From assembly GCA_021531775.1 (NCBI GenBank), contig JAFBIU010000006.1, forward strand, positions 62,001 through 126,000: a stretch of DNA of 64,000 nucleotides, written 5' to 3'. Of the stretch, positions 1 through 7,738 are shown piece by piece (within the stretch, counting starts at the first letter, position 1; each line of letters starts with the position of its first letter). Source of the stretch: Parabacteroides distasonis. GTDB taxonomy: Bacteria > Bacteroidota > Bacteroidia > Bacteroidales > Tannerellaceae. Position numbers and translations under genes: made by a program. Under the pieces are notes generated by a model that was not told the DNA's origin, ran no database searches, and worked only from the letters and a program-made list of their open reading frames with translations.

Positions 1-293
1 AAAGCCTCTTCGTTGGAAATATCGGTCGTGTCGGCAAAGCCACGGGCCACCTGAATCAGTCCGATGATTCCATAGTTGACAATGGCAACAAACTCCGGAT
101 AGATACCCTCGCCAACCAAACTAACCCCCTTGATCTCCAAACTACGGATCCGGTTGGCTTTGATGAAGATCTGATCAGTCACCGACTGCGGACGCATGAT
201 CCGCCAGGAAGGACCATAATCCTTCAATTTCTTGGCAAACAGATCCCGACATTTGGCGATAATCTGTTCAAACTGTTCTTTTGTATCTGGCAT
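1..293 (-). CDS. DUF1599 (nucleotide modification associated domain 1) protein, C-terminus cut by window
   Basis: The reading frame starts at an ATG at 293 and is open to the window edge, giving 97 residues beginning MPDTKEQFEQIIAKCRDLF. The segment with KLKDYGPSW, IKANRIRSLE and AIVNYGIIGLIQ fits the DUF1599 family as I remember it, a small helical family found in most Bacteroidales and in some phages and tentatively linked to nucleotide metabolism. No reaction is established. It starts 3 nt after the stop codon of the upstream M23 peptidase gene, so the two are probably co-transcribed. The C-terminus lies outside the window, so completeness cannot be judged. Confidence 0.75.
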   Translation of the reverse strand, partial: MPDTKEQFEQIIAKCRDLFAKKLKDYGPSWRIMRPQSVTDQIFIKANRIRSLEIKGVSLVGEGIYPEFVAIVNYGIIGLIQVARGFADTTDISNEEA

Positions 294-296
294 AAC

Positions 297-1538
297 TTAG
301 GAGCAACGAATGGAACGTCCCAATTTTAAAATAGTCGTACGGGAGATGCCGTTGAGTTCACACAATTTCTCAACCGTCGTACCGTAACGAGTTGCAATGG
401 CACTTAACGTATCACCCGACTGGATCCGATGATAAACCGGCTTGCTGTCTGCATCCAATGATGCTTCGGCTGAGGCATCAGCAGCCACCACAATCTTCTT
501 CGTTGATACAGCCGTTGATTTCGGTTGAGTCGGCTGTTTGTTAGTCGATTTGGCAGCCTTGGCCTCTGCACCAGCTGAACAGCGGATCGACTGTCCCAAC
601 CGTAAGATAGAGGTAGCTTTCAAACCATTCAAGCGACACAATTCGGCCACCGTTGTTCCATACATACGGGCAATCTTTCCCAACGTATCGCCCGATTTTA
701 CCCGGTGATACACCATCTGATCGGAAGATGAGGTATAGATATTGCTTCGTCTGCCACGGATCTTGACGTTGCGGAACACATATTCATCCTGATGCGGAAC
801 ACCATTCTCAAAGTCGATGATTTCAGCCGGATTAATGGCCTGTCCCAAGAAACGGGTTTCGAAATGGAGATGGGAACCGGTCGAACGTCCCGTATTACCA
901 CCCAAGCCAATGGTCTCACCCGCACGAACGATCTGATTGGCATCCACCAAGATCTTGGAGAGATGACCATAGACGGTTTCCAATCCATTCGGATGACGGA
1001 TCACCACATAATAGCCATAACCTCGACGCTCATAACTCTTGATACGCACCTTTCCGGCAAAAGCGGCACGGATAGTATCACCCTTCAACACCTTCAAGTC
1101 AATGCCTTTATGCATCCGACGACGACGGGGTCCATACTTGGAAGTCACACGGGCCATCGAATCGATGGCAATGGGATAGACAAAGGAGGCACAATTGATG
1201 GTAAAGGAATCGGGCAAATGGATCTTCGTCTTTCCACGGAAGGGATCCACCCATTGGTTCTCCCAATTGGATTCGTACAACTCATCGGCAGGGAACATCA
1301 ATTCCTCCTCGGCGATCAGTTCGGCCTCCTCTTCTTTAATGACAGCCAGCTCCTGGGTGGTGAGTTCTTTCTTAAAACCGACACGGTCGGCCATCAGTTC
1401 GTTGACACGACGATCCATCAGTTCTGCATGAGCAGCCGTCACCTTCGCAGCCGTTACCTTCTTCTGCGGTGTTTTGGCTTGCACCACACCCGTCACGAAT
1501 GCCGTACAACATATCAATAAAAATGTCTTTATATTCAT
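297..1538 (-). CDS. M23 family metallopeptidase with two C-terminal LysM domains
   Basis: A 413-aa secreted cell-wall hydrolase. The chosen ATG (MNIKTFLLICC) starts a clear signal peptide of about 22 residues; the frame is open for 47 more codons upstream, but those carry no signal-like features. The M23 (lysostaphin-type) zinc peptidase core spans roughly 135-240: H143 and D147 in HKGID and the HLH pair at 223-225 are the expected metal ligands and catalytic positions. Two LysM modules (about 277-320 and 369-412, each with SGDTL and ending IRCS) should bind peptidoglycan, joined by an Ala/Lys/Thr-rich linker. The family cuts peptide cross-bridges or activates amidases in the periplasm; which of these applies here is not visible. 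The DUF1599 gene follows directly. Confidence 0.9.
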   Translation of the reverse strand: MNIKTFLLICCTAFVTGVVQAKTPQKKVTAAKVTAAHAELMDRRVNELMADRVGFKKELTTQELAVIKEEEAELIAEEELMFPADELYESNWENQWVDPFRGKTKIHLPDSFTINCASFVYPIAIDSMARVTSKYGPRRRRMHKGIDLKVLKGDTIRAAFAGKVRIKSYERRGYGYYVVIRHPNGLETVYGHLSKILVDANQIVRAGETIGLGGNTGRSTGSHLHFETRFLGQAINPAEIIDFENGVPHQDEYVFRNVKIRGRRSNIYTSSSDQMVYHRVKSGDTLGKIARMYGTTVAELCRLNGLKATSILRLGQSIRCSAGAEAKAAKSTNKQPTQPKSTAVSTKKIVVAADASAEASLDADSKPVYHRIQSGDTLSAIATRYGTTVEKLCELNGISRTTILKLGRSIRCS

Positions 1539-1749
1539 TGTTTGATTCAGAATAGTTCTTGATATTATTTGAAGCGTCTCAAGGATAGACATCCCTGTCT
1601 TAGAGCCACTCTTCAAAGGTCGGTATTTTCGTGAAGTCCTCAAAATCAGTGGGTGTGAAATTTTCTCAACAAAAATCACCTAATCCGCAGATCTATTCAC
1701 AAAATAACTGTCTTACAAACACTTGTATCAAAACATGTTTTACAACACA

Positions 1750-3849
1750 TCAGCTGATTTTGCCCCAATCAACCTGCTTGGCAAAGAGTACTTTGAGCCT
1801 TTTGGAAAGAATCGAGTGGTTTTCGAACTGCAAATCGGGATCTTTGTTCAATATCTCTTCTGCCAGCTCACGGGCATATTGCAGCAGGGAGCCATCCGTC
1901 ACCAAGTTCGCAACCTTCAGATCGACATGCTGTCCACTCTGGCGTGTTCCCTCCAGATCACCATGGCCACGCAAGCGCAAATCGGCTTCGGCAATTTCAA
2001 AACCGTTGTTGCTGCTCACCATGATCTCCAATCGCTTGCGGGTATCGTTGCTGAGTTTATGCGAAGAGACCAAAATGCAATAGGACTGTTCGGCTCCACG
2101 GCCTACACGTCCCCGAAGCTGATGCAGCTGTGAAAGACCAAATCGTTCGGCACTCTCAATCACCATCACCGAGGCATTCGGCACATTGACACCCACTTCA
2201 ATGACGGTGGTAGCCAAGAGGATTTGTGCCTTTCCCGAGACAAACTGCTGCATACAGGCATCCTTCTCAGCCGGCTTCATCCGACCATGTACCATACAGA
2301 CCTGGTATTCCGGAAAGACCTGTTGAAAAGTTTCATAGCCCGCCTCCAGATCCTTGTAGTCGAACTTCTCGTTTCCTTCGATCAGGGGATAGACCACATA
2401 GACCTGACGTCCCTTCTGGATCTCCGAACGCAGGAAAGCATATAACTCGGCCTTCTTCGTATCGTAGCGATGAATCGTCCGGACCGGTTTGCGTCCCGGT
2501 GGCAACTCATCAATGACGGAAACGTCCAGGTCTCCATAAAGCGTCATCGCCAAGGTCCGCGGAATGGGAGTAGCCGTCATCACCAACACGTGAGGCGGGA
2601 TCACATTCTTGCTCCAGAGGCGGGAGCGTTGTTCCACCCCAAAACGATGTTGCTCGTCAATGACCGCCAATCCCAACGAGGCAAAAACAACCTGCTCCTC
2701 AATGAGGGCATGCGTGCCAATCACGATCTGAATCTCTCCTTGGGCAATGGCAGGCAGCAGCTGGTTACGCTCCTTCTTCTTGGTGGATCCCGTCAGCAGG
2801 GCCACCTTGACCGGCATATCCCGTAAGAAGGCTTGAATGGTGGCATAATGCTGGGCAGCCAAAATTTCCGTCGGAGCCATGATACAGGCCTGACATTGAT
2901 TATCCAAAGCCAACAGCATACAGAGTAGTGCCACCAAGGTCTTGCCACTACCCACATCGCCTTGTAACAGTCGGTTCATCTGACGGCCACTGCCCATATC
3001 GGCACGGATCTCCCGAATCACCCGTTTCTGGGCATTGGTCAGTTCGAAGGGCAGATAGGTTTTATAAAAGGTATTGAAATAGTCTCCGACCCGGGCAAAG
3101 AGGAGCCCCTGCTGTTTCCGTTTCCGTCGGTCGGCACGTTGCAACAGATTCAGTTGAATAAAGAAAAGTTCATCGAACTTCAACCGTTGTTGGGCCTTGC
3201 GCATCATCTCGATCGATTCCGGGAAATGGATCTGCCGCAACGCATCTGACAAGGAGATCAGCTTCGTACGCTGGAGCAAGTCAGGCGACAAGATCTCCGG
3301 CACCTGCCACTGCAGATTGGAAAGGAGGTTAAAGATCAGATTCTGCAAAGCACGCGAATTAAGCCCGATCTTTTTCATCCGCTCGGTTGTATTGTAGTAG
3401 GGTGTCAATCCCTGGGCCACCTGAGCAGCCTGTTCGATCGGATCCACATCGGGATGAACCATGTTAAAGCTATTGCCGAAAAGGGTCGGTTTTCCAAAGA
3501 CAATGTAATCCACATCCGGTTTCAGTTTGTTGGTGACCCAATGGATCTGCTTGAACCAGACCAGGTCGATTGTCCCGGTTCCGTCACTAAACTTCCCGAT
3601 CAGCCGTTTGGCACTCCCCTCACCCAACGTCTCGAACGACAGGATACGCCCCTTCAATTGGATATAGGGCATTGAGCCATTGATATCGGACACCCGATAA
3701 AAACGGCTCCGGTCCATATATTTATAAGGTATATAATACAACAGATCTTCATACGAAGCGAGGTTCACCTCCTTCTGCAGCACCTCTGCCCGCTTCGGTC
3801 CGACGCCCGGCAGGTAGGTGATTGCCCGTTGATGAAGATCCAGTATCAT
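1750..3849 (-). CDS. recG: ATP-dependent DNA helicase RecG
   Basis: A 699-aa full-length RecG, which reverses stalled replication forks and branch-migrates Holliday junctions. The N-terminal wedge region (LPGVGPKRAEVL near residue 15) is followed by an SF2 helicase core. Walker A (GDVGSGKT) lies near residue 300 and the DEQH box (IDEQHRFGVEQR) near residue 398; motif III (VMTATPIPRTLA) and the C-terminal motifs VIEVGVNVPNA and QLRGRVGRG follow. It is the last gene of a five-gene run: its ATG overlaps the ispD stop by 4 nt (ATGA), which implies translational coupling. No promoter of its own is seen. Confidence 0.97.
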   Translation of the reverse strand: MILDLHQRAITYLPGVGPKRAEVLQKEVNLASYEDLLYYIPYKYMDRSRFYRVSDINGSMPYIQLKGRILSFETLGEGSAKRLIGKFSDGTGTIDLVWFKQIHWVTNKLKPDVDYIVFGKPTLFGNSFNMVHPDVDPIEQAAQVAQGLTPYYNTTERMKKIGLNSRALQNLIFNLLSNLQWQVPEILSPDLLQRTKLISLSDALRQIHFPESIEMMRKAQQRLKFDELFFIQLNLLQRADRRKRKQQGLLFARVGDYFNTFYKTYLPFELTNAQKRVIREIRADMGSGRQMNRLLQGDVGSGKTLVALLCMLLALDNQCQACIMAPTEILAAQHYATIQAFLRDMPVKVALLTGSTKKKERNQLLPAIAQGEIQIVIGTHALIEEQVVFASLGLAVIDEQHRFGVEQRSRLWSKNVIPPHVLVMTATPIPRTLAMTLYGDLDVSVIDELPPGRKPVRTIHRYDTKKAELYAFLRSEIQKGRQVYVVYPLIEGNEKFDYKDLEAGYETFQQVFPEYQVCMVHGRMKPAEKDACMQQFVSGKAQILLATTVIEVGVNVPNASVMVIESAERFGLSQLHQLRGRVGRGAEQSYCILVSSHKLSNDTRKRLEIMVSSNNGFEIAEADLRLRGHGDLEGTRQSGQHVDLKVANLVTDGSLLQYARELAEEILNKDPDLQFENHSILSKRLKVLFAKQVDWGKIS

Positions 3850-4532
3850 GATTCAGCCAGTAACGCTTGTGCAATCAACAAATCGAAGGGGGTGGTCAAC
3901 TTGATGTTTTCCCGATTCCCCTCCACTAAACAAACCCGACCACCTGTGGCCTCCACGACCGAAGCATCGTCGGTAAACAGGGTCGAATAGGGCTGGGCAT
4001 AGGCCCTCCACAACAGATCTGCCTGAAACACTTGGGGTGTTTGAACCGCAAAAAAGCGTGTACGATCGACAGGATGGCTCTCGGCAAGTGTCCCCTCCCG
4101 CAACGAATCGATCATCGGCAATACGGGAACAGCCGCTCCTTGCTGCTCAGCCATGGCATAACAGGCTGCAATCACTTCGGAGGAGACGAACGGACGGACA
4201 CCATCATGTACCCCAATCAAGGCCGGCTCCACCAATGCCCCCTGCTCCTGCAAATAGCGTAACCCATTCAGGACCGAATGAAAACGGGTCTCTCCTCCAT
4301 TCACGACCTGGTGTGGAGCCTTGCAACCAATCTCCCGGCAAAGCATCTCCCAATAGGGACGATGGTCCGCCGGCAAGACCAAAACCAATCCTGCGGTTGC
4401 ATCCCATTGGGCAAACCGCTCCAAGGTATGCATCAAGACCGGCTTCCCTGCCAACGGAATGAACTGTTTGGGCAGATCACCTCCCATGCGTAACCCTTTG
4501 CCTCCCGCCACAATAATGACATATTTCTTCAT
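3846..4532 (-). CDS. ispD: 2-C-methyl-D-erythritol 4-phosphate cytidylyltransferase
   Basis: A 228-aa enzyme of the non-mevalonate (MEP) isoprenoid pathway that joins CTP and MEP to give CDP-methylerythritol in the cytoplasm. The nucleotide-binding loop VAGGKGLRMGGDLPKQF is at the N-terminus. HDGVRPFVS and the C-terminal TDDASVVEA and GNRENIKLTTPFDL segments are the expected substrate-binding motifs, and the length is typical. It overlaps xseB upstream by 4 nt and recG downstream by 4 nt, so it sits inside a tightly packed operon with DNA-repair genes. Confidence 0.96.
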   Translation of the reverse strand: MKKYVIIVAGGKGLRMGGDLPKQFIPLAGKPVLMHTLERFAQWDATAGLVLVLPADHRPYWEMLCREIGCKAPHQVVNGGETRFHSVLNGLRYLQEQGALVEPALIGVHDGVRPFVSSEVIAACYAMAEQQGAAVPVLPMIDSLREGTLAESHPVDRTRFFAVQTPQVFQADLLWRAYAQPYSTLFTDDASVVEATGGRVCLVEGNRENIKLTTPFDLLIAQALLAES

Positions 4533-4717
4533 GCCTCTAACTCCTCCAATACCTTTTTGACCTCCTCATCGGCCTTATACAACTTCTCTTTGCAAAGTTT
4601 GATCAGACGTGTTGCCTCTTTCACCTTGTCGGAAAGCAGATCGACATCCAGATCACCCTGCTCTATCTCGGCGACGATCCGCCGTAACTTTTCAACTGCC
4701 TCTTTATAGGATTCCAT
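4529..4717 (-). CDS. xseB: Exodeoxyribonuclease VII small subunit
   Basis: A 62-aa, largely helical protein (YKEAVEKLRRIVAEIEQGDL near the N-terminus, then LIKLCKEKLYKADEEVKKVL) of typical XseB length. Several XseB copies bind XseA to form the single-strand-specific exonuclease VII. It lies 12 nt after xseA and overlaps ispD by 4 nt, so subunit genes are adjacent and in the usual order. Confidence 0.93.
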   Translation of the reverse strand: MESYKEAVEKLRRIVAEIEQGDLDVDLLSDKVKEATRLIKLCKEKLYKADEEVKKVLEELEA

Positions 4718-4729
4718 ACGCTATACAAT

Positions 4730-6052
4730 TTAGGATTTGACAATGATACTGGTTACCTCCCCATCGACAAAACGAGTCGTGATGCAATCGTCCGGCTGCA
4801 AGTCAGCAACCCGCTTGACGATTTTTCCCCCTTTCACCGTCAAACTATACCCCCTTTTCAGGATATAATCGGGTGAGGAGAGCTGGAGATATTGCTCCTG
4901 CAAGGAAAGAAATCGGTTTGCCTCCGCCAACTGTTTCGTGATCCCGCTGCGGATCTGCCAGCCGAAAGCGTGCAAGACTTGCTCTTGGCGAGTCAACCCT
5001 TGGAAGACCCGATTGGGCAGTTGAGTGGCCAAAGACTGTAAGGCTAACCGTTCGTCAGACAGTCGCTCTTTCGCACGGGTAGGCAACCGATGTGCCAGCA
5101 GTTGCAGCCGATTCTGTTGCACCATCAACTGTTGCATGGCCGACTCCGACACCCGTTGTTGGAGTTCCTGCAGTTCACCGGCCAATACATCCATCTTTCC
5201 CAACAGAAAGGCAGCCACAGCCGTCGGGGTCTTCAGGCGTGTATGGGCGACCAGATCGACAATGGTATCGTCCCGCTCATGACCGATACCGGTCAAGATG
5301 GGCAAGGGAAACTGAGCACAATGGGCGGCTAACAGGTAGGAATCGAAACAACTCAATTCCGACTGAGCCCCTCCTCCCCGGATGATTACAACCAGATCAA
5401 ACAGTTCCTGATACTGGAACACTCGCTCCAAGGCATCAATGATCGATTCTTCGGCCCGCTCTCCCTGCATCAAAGCCGGGAACAGATGGAGATAGAATGG
5501 ATATCCCGCCGGGTTATGAAGCAACTGATGGGTAAAATCTCCATAACCGGCAGCCGTTGCCGATGTGATGACGGCCACGCGCTGGGGCAACAGCGGGAAG
5601 GGTAACTCCTTGTTCAACGTGAACACACCCTCCTCCTGCAACTGACGGATGATCTCCTGACGTCGCCGGGCCAGATCCCCCAACGTATAGGCCGGATCAA
5701 TATCGACCACCGTCAAGCTATAGCCGTAGAGTTCATGAAAACCGACAGCCACCTCAACCAACACCTTCAGTCCCGAAGTAAACCGTTGGCCGGTCTCCAT
5801 CTCAAAGTAGGGCTTCAACATCCGGAAGGTCTTGGCCCAAATAGAGGCACGGGCTCGCGCCACAATGGCCTGTCCGGCTGCATCCTTCTCGATGAACTCC
5901 AGGTAGCAATGACCCGAAGCCTGATTGACATGCACATCGCTGGTCTCTGCCCGCAACCAATAGGTCTCGGCAAAGGTGCCTTCGATCACCTCCCGCACGC
6001 GGGCATTGAGTCGAGAGAGCGTAAAGGGTTGTTTGGCATCACCGATAGGCAT
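4730..6052 (-). CDS. xseA: Exodeoxyribonuclease VII large subunit
   Basis: A 440-aa catalytic subunit of exonuclease VII, which degrades single-stranded DNA from both ends. The N-terminal OB-fold spans about residues 8-105 (FTLSRLNARVREVIE, then GHCYLEF). The nuclease domain carries ITSATAAGYGDF, the glycine-rich IIRGGGAQSELSCFD, and TGIGHERDDTIVDLVAHTR with the conserved PTAVAAFL. A helical region and the short C-terminal ILKRGYSLT motif follow. The start ATG overlaps the end of the S8 protease gene by 14 nt, indicating one transcript. Confidence 0.96.
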   Translation of the reverse strand: MPIGDAKQPFTLSRLNARVREVIEGTFAETYWLRAETSDVHVNQASGHCYLEFIEKDAAGQAIVARARASIWAKTFRMLKPYFEMETGQRFTSGLKVLVEVAVGFHELYGYSLTVVDIDPAYTLGDLARRRQEIIRQLQEEGVFTLNKELPFPLLPQRVAVITSATAAGYGDFTHQLLHNPAGYPFYLHLFPALMQGERAEESIIDALERVFQYQELFDLVVIIRGGGAQSELSCFDSYLLAAHCAQFPLPILTGIGHERDDTIVDLVAHTRLKTPTAVAAFLLGKMDVLAGELQELQQRVSESAMQQLMVQQNRLQLLAHRLPTRAKERLSDERLALQSLATQLPNRVFQGLTRQEQVLHAFGWQIRSGITKQLAEANRFLSLQEQYLQLSSPDYILKRGYSLTVKGGKIVKRVADLQPDDCITTRFVDGEVTSIIVKS

Positions 6053-7412
6053 GACGTAACCGTTTATAGAGTCGATAAAAGTCGGGAATACCGTAACCCA
6101 ATTCCCGATTGGGCTGTTTTGAGAGACTCGATCCTTCGCGTAACCAACGGATCAGATCGCGATTCGTCAATTGGGGATAAGCTTGCCAAAGGCAGATGGC
6201 CAGACCGGCCAAGGTTGGAGCGGCAAAGGAGGTGCCACTGCTAAAACACATGTCACCTTCGGCATCAATCACACAGCATTGGGTACCCAAGGCAACAACA
6301 TCGGGTTTCACACGACCATCAGCCGTATAACCGACCGAACTGAAAGCACATCGTTTCTTCCGGTCATCAATGGCCCCTACACTGATCACATCAGGCGCAT
6401 CGGCCGGTACCGTAATCGTCTTCCAGCTACCGGCTCCCTCATTACCGGCACTGCAAAAGAGCAAGAGTCCCTTCTCAGCAGCCTTTCCAGCCACCTGACT
6501 GATATAGGATTGTCGGCCATCCAGCACGGCCGGAGTATAATCCAAAGTTTCCTCATCAAACGTGGAATAGCCCAGCGAGGAAGAGATCACCTCCACCCCT
6601 ACACTATCGGCATATTCTACGGCAGCCGCCCAATAATCCTCTTCAATCGGCAGTTCGTGGGCTCGCACCTCACTACGGATCAGCCAATAGGTCGCATCGG
6701 GAGCTGTCCCCACCATGATACCCGGCAGTTTGGCAGCCAGACAAGAGAGAACCTTGGTGCCATGTTCATCTCCGGCATAGACCGTCTCACCTGGAGAGGC
6801 TACATTATAAGTACCTGCCACCTGCAAGGAGTCGAAATAGGCCATCCGATCGACTCCGGCAAATCCGGCATCAATGACAGCCACCCGTCGGTTGTGTCCT
6901 GTGAAACCTGCTTTATGCAGACGAATACCATTCAACATCCGGATTTGCGGTTCTGCATACCCGTAGTAGTTTTTCCGAGGTTCCTCTTTCGCCAACAACC
7001 GGGCCTCCCCCTCCTGCTCAAATGCCAGCTCTTCCTGCTGCCATTGGCCCACGTAACGGACCGAATCAACATAAGGAAGTTGTAACAGACGGACACAACA
7101 GGTAGAATCGACCGCTACAACGGCCATCGTCTGCATCCACTTGCTCCGTGCCACGACCGTACAACCACATTGTTGCACTTGTCGTACATATTCGGCAGAA
7201 ATGGGCAAATCAGTTCCTGTCACCGGAACCGACTGCTTTTTCCGACGTTCAATCGCCGCTGCACTCAAGAACTGTTCGGGCTGCTCCACACGACAGGTTG
7301 TTTCTCCTTTATCTTTCAGATAGATACGGAAACCATAACGTGTCTCACCGAAGCCGTTGAAAGCCCAGCTACTGCAGAGCCACACACTCAATATGAGGAA
7401 TAAATGTTTCAT
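6039..7412 (-). CDS. Secreted subtilisin-like (S8) serine protease
   Basis: A 457-aa exported protease with a signal peptide of about 22 residues and an N-terminal prodomain-like region of about 140 residues. The catalytic triad is visible: Asp near 181 (VIDAGFAG), His near 217 (DEHGTKV) and Ser near 395 (SSGTSFAAP), plus the oxyanion segment FCSAGNEG. It ends shortly after the catalytic domain, so no type IX sorting domain is present and it probably stays periplasmic or on a membrane. Its substrate is unknown. It leads a five-gene run into xseA. The nearest promoter-like -7 element ends only 5 nt before the ATG, which is unusual for this window. Confidence 0.88.
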   Translation of the reverse strand: MKHLFLILSVWLCSSWAFNGFGETRYGFRIYLKDKGETTCRVEQPEQFLSAAAIERRKKQSVPVTGTDLPISAEYVRQVQQCGCTVVARSKWMQTMAVVAVDSTCCVRLLQLPYVDSVRYVGQWQQEELAFEQEGEARLLAKEEPRKNYYGYAEPQIRMLNGIRLHKAGFTGHNRRVAVIDAGFAGVDRMAYFDSLQVAGTYNVASPGETVYAGDEHGTKVLSCLAAKLPGIMVGTAPDATYWLIRSEVRAHELPIEEDYWAAAVEYADSVGVEVISSSLGYSTFDEETLDYTPAVLDGRQSYISQVAGKAAEKGLLLFCSAGNEGAGSWKTITVPADAPDVISVGAIDDRKKRCAFSSVGYTADGRVKPDVVALGTQCCVIDAEGDMCFSSGTSFAAPTLAGLAICLWQAYPQLTNRDLIRWLREGSSLSKQPNRELGYGIPDFYRLYKRLRHAYR

Positions 7413-7416
7413 ACGA

Positions 7417-7424
7417 CAAAGATA
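7417..7424 (-). promoter_or_regulatory. Putative -7 element for the S8 protease-xseA-xseB-ispD-recG run
   Basis: Reads TATCTTTG on the minus strand, matching TAnnTTTG. No TTTG at the expected -33 spacing was found. Predicted transcription would begin at or beside the ATG at 7412. Confidence 0.4.
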
Positions 7425-7448
7425 AATGAAAATTTTTTGTCAAAACAC

Positions 7449-7478
7449 TTGTCAGATCAAAAATAATGCCTACCTTTG
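7449..7478 (+). promoter_or_regulatory. Promoter of tRNA-Phe
   Basis: TTG at 7449-7451 and TACCTTTG at 7471-7478 are 19 nt apart, matching the Bacteroidetes -33/-7 arrangement. The tRNA starts 22 nt downstream. Confidence 0.7.
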
Positions 7479-7500
7479 CACCCGTAATCAAAACAACAAC

Positions 7501-7573
7501 GGTGCCATAGCTCAGTTGGTAGAGCAAAGGACTGAAAATCCTTGTGTCCCCGGTTCGATTCCTGGTGGCACCA
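7501..7573 (+). tRNA. tRNA-Phe (GAA)
   Basis: A 73-nt cloverleaf. Acceptor arms GGTGCCA and TGGCACC pair perfectly and are followed by discriminator A. The D-arm reads GCTC/GAGC, the anticodon stem AAGGA/TCCTT encloses loop CTGAAAA with anticodon GAA, and the T-loop is GGTTCGATTCC. The 3' CCA is not encoded. Confidence 0.97.
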
Positions 7574-7588
7574 CTCCTTAAGGAACAG

Positions 7589-7627
7589 ACTCCTGATTCT
7601 TTGACAGAATCGGGAGTTTTTGTTTTT
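7589..7627 (+). terminator. Rho-independent terminator after tRNA-Phe
   Basis: Arms ACTCCTGATTCT (7589-7600) and AGAATCGGGAGT (7606-7617) pair over 12 bp with one G-U, enclosing a 5-nt loop, and run into a T-rich tail. Confidence 0.9.
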
Positions 7628-7738
7628 GGACACTAACTACAAAATCCTGGCAAGATTTTCTTACCCGAGACAAAAGTTGAGTTAAAAGTAAACTATAATC
7701 CAAACAGATTTGTTTACTTTGCAGAAAATAAGAATCCT

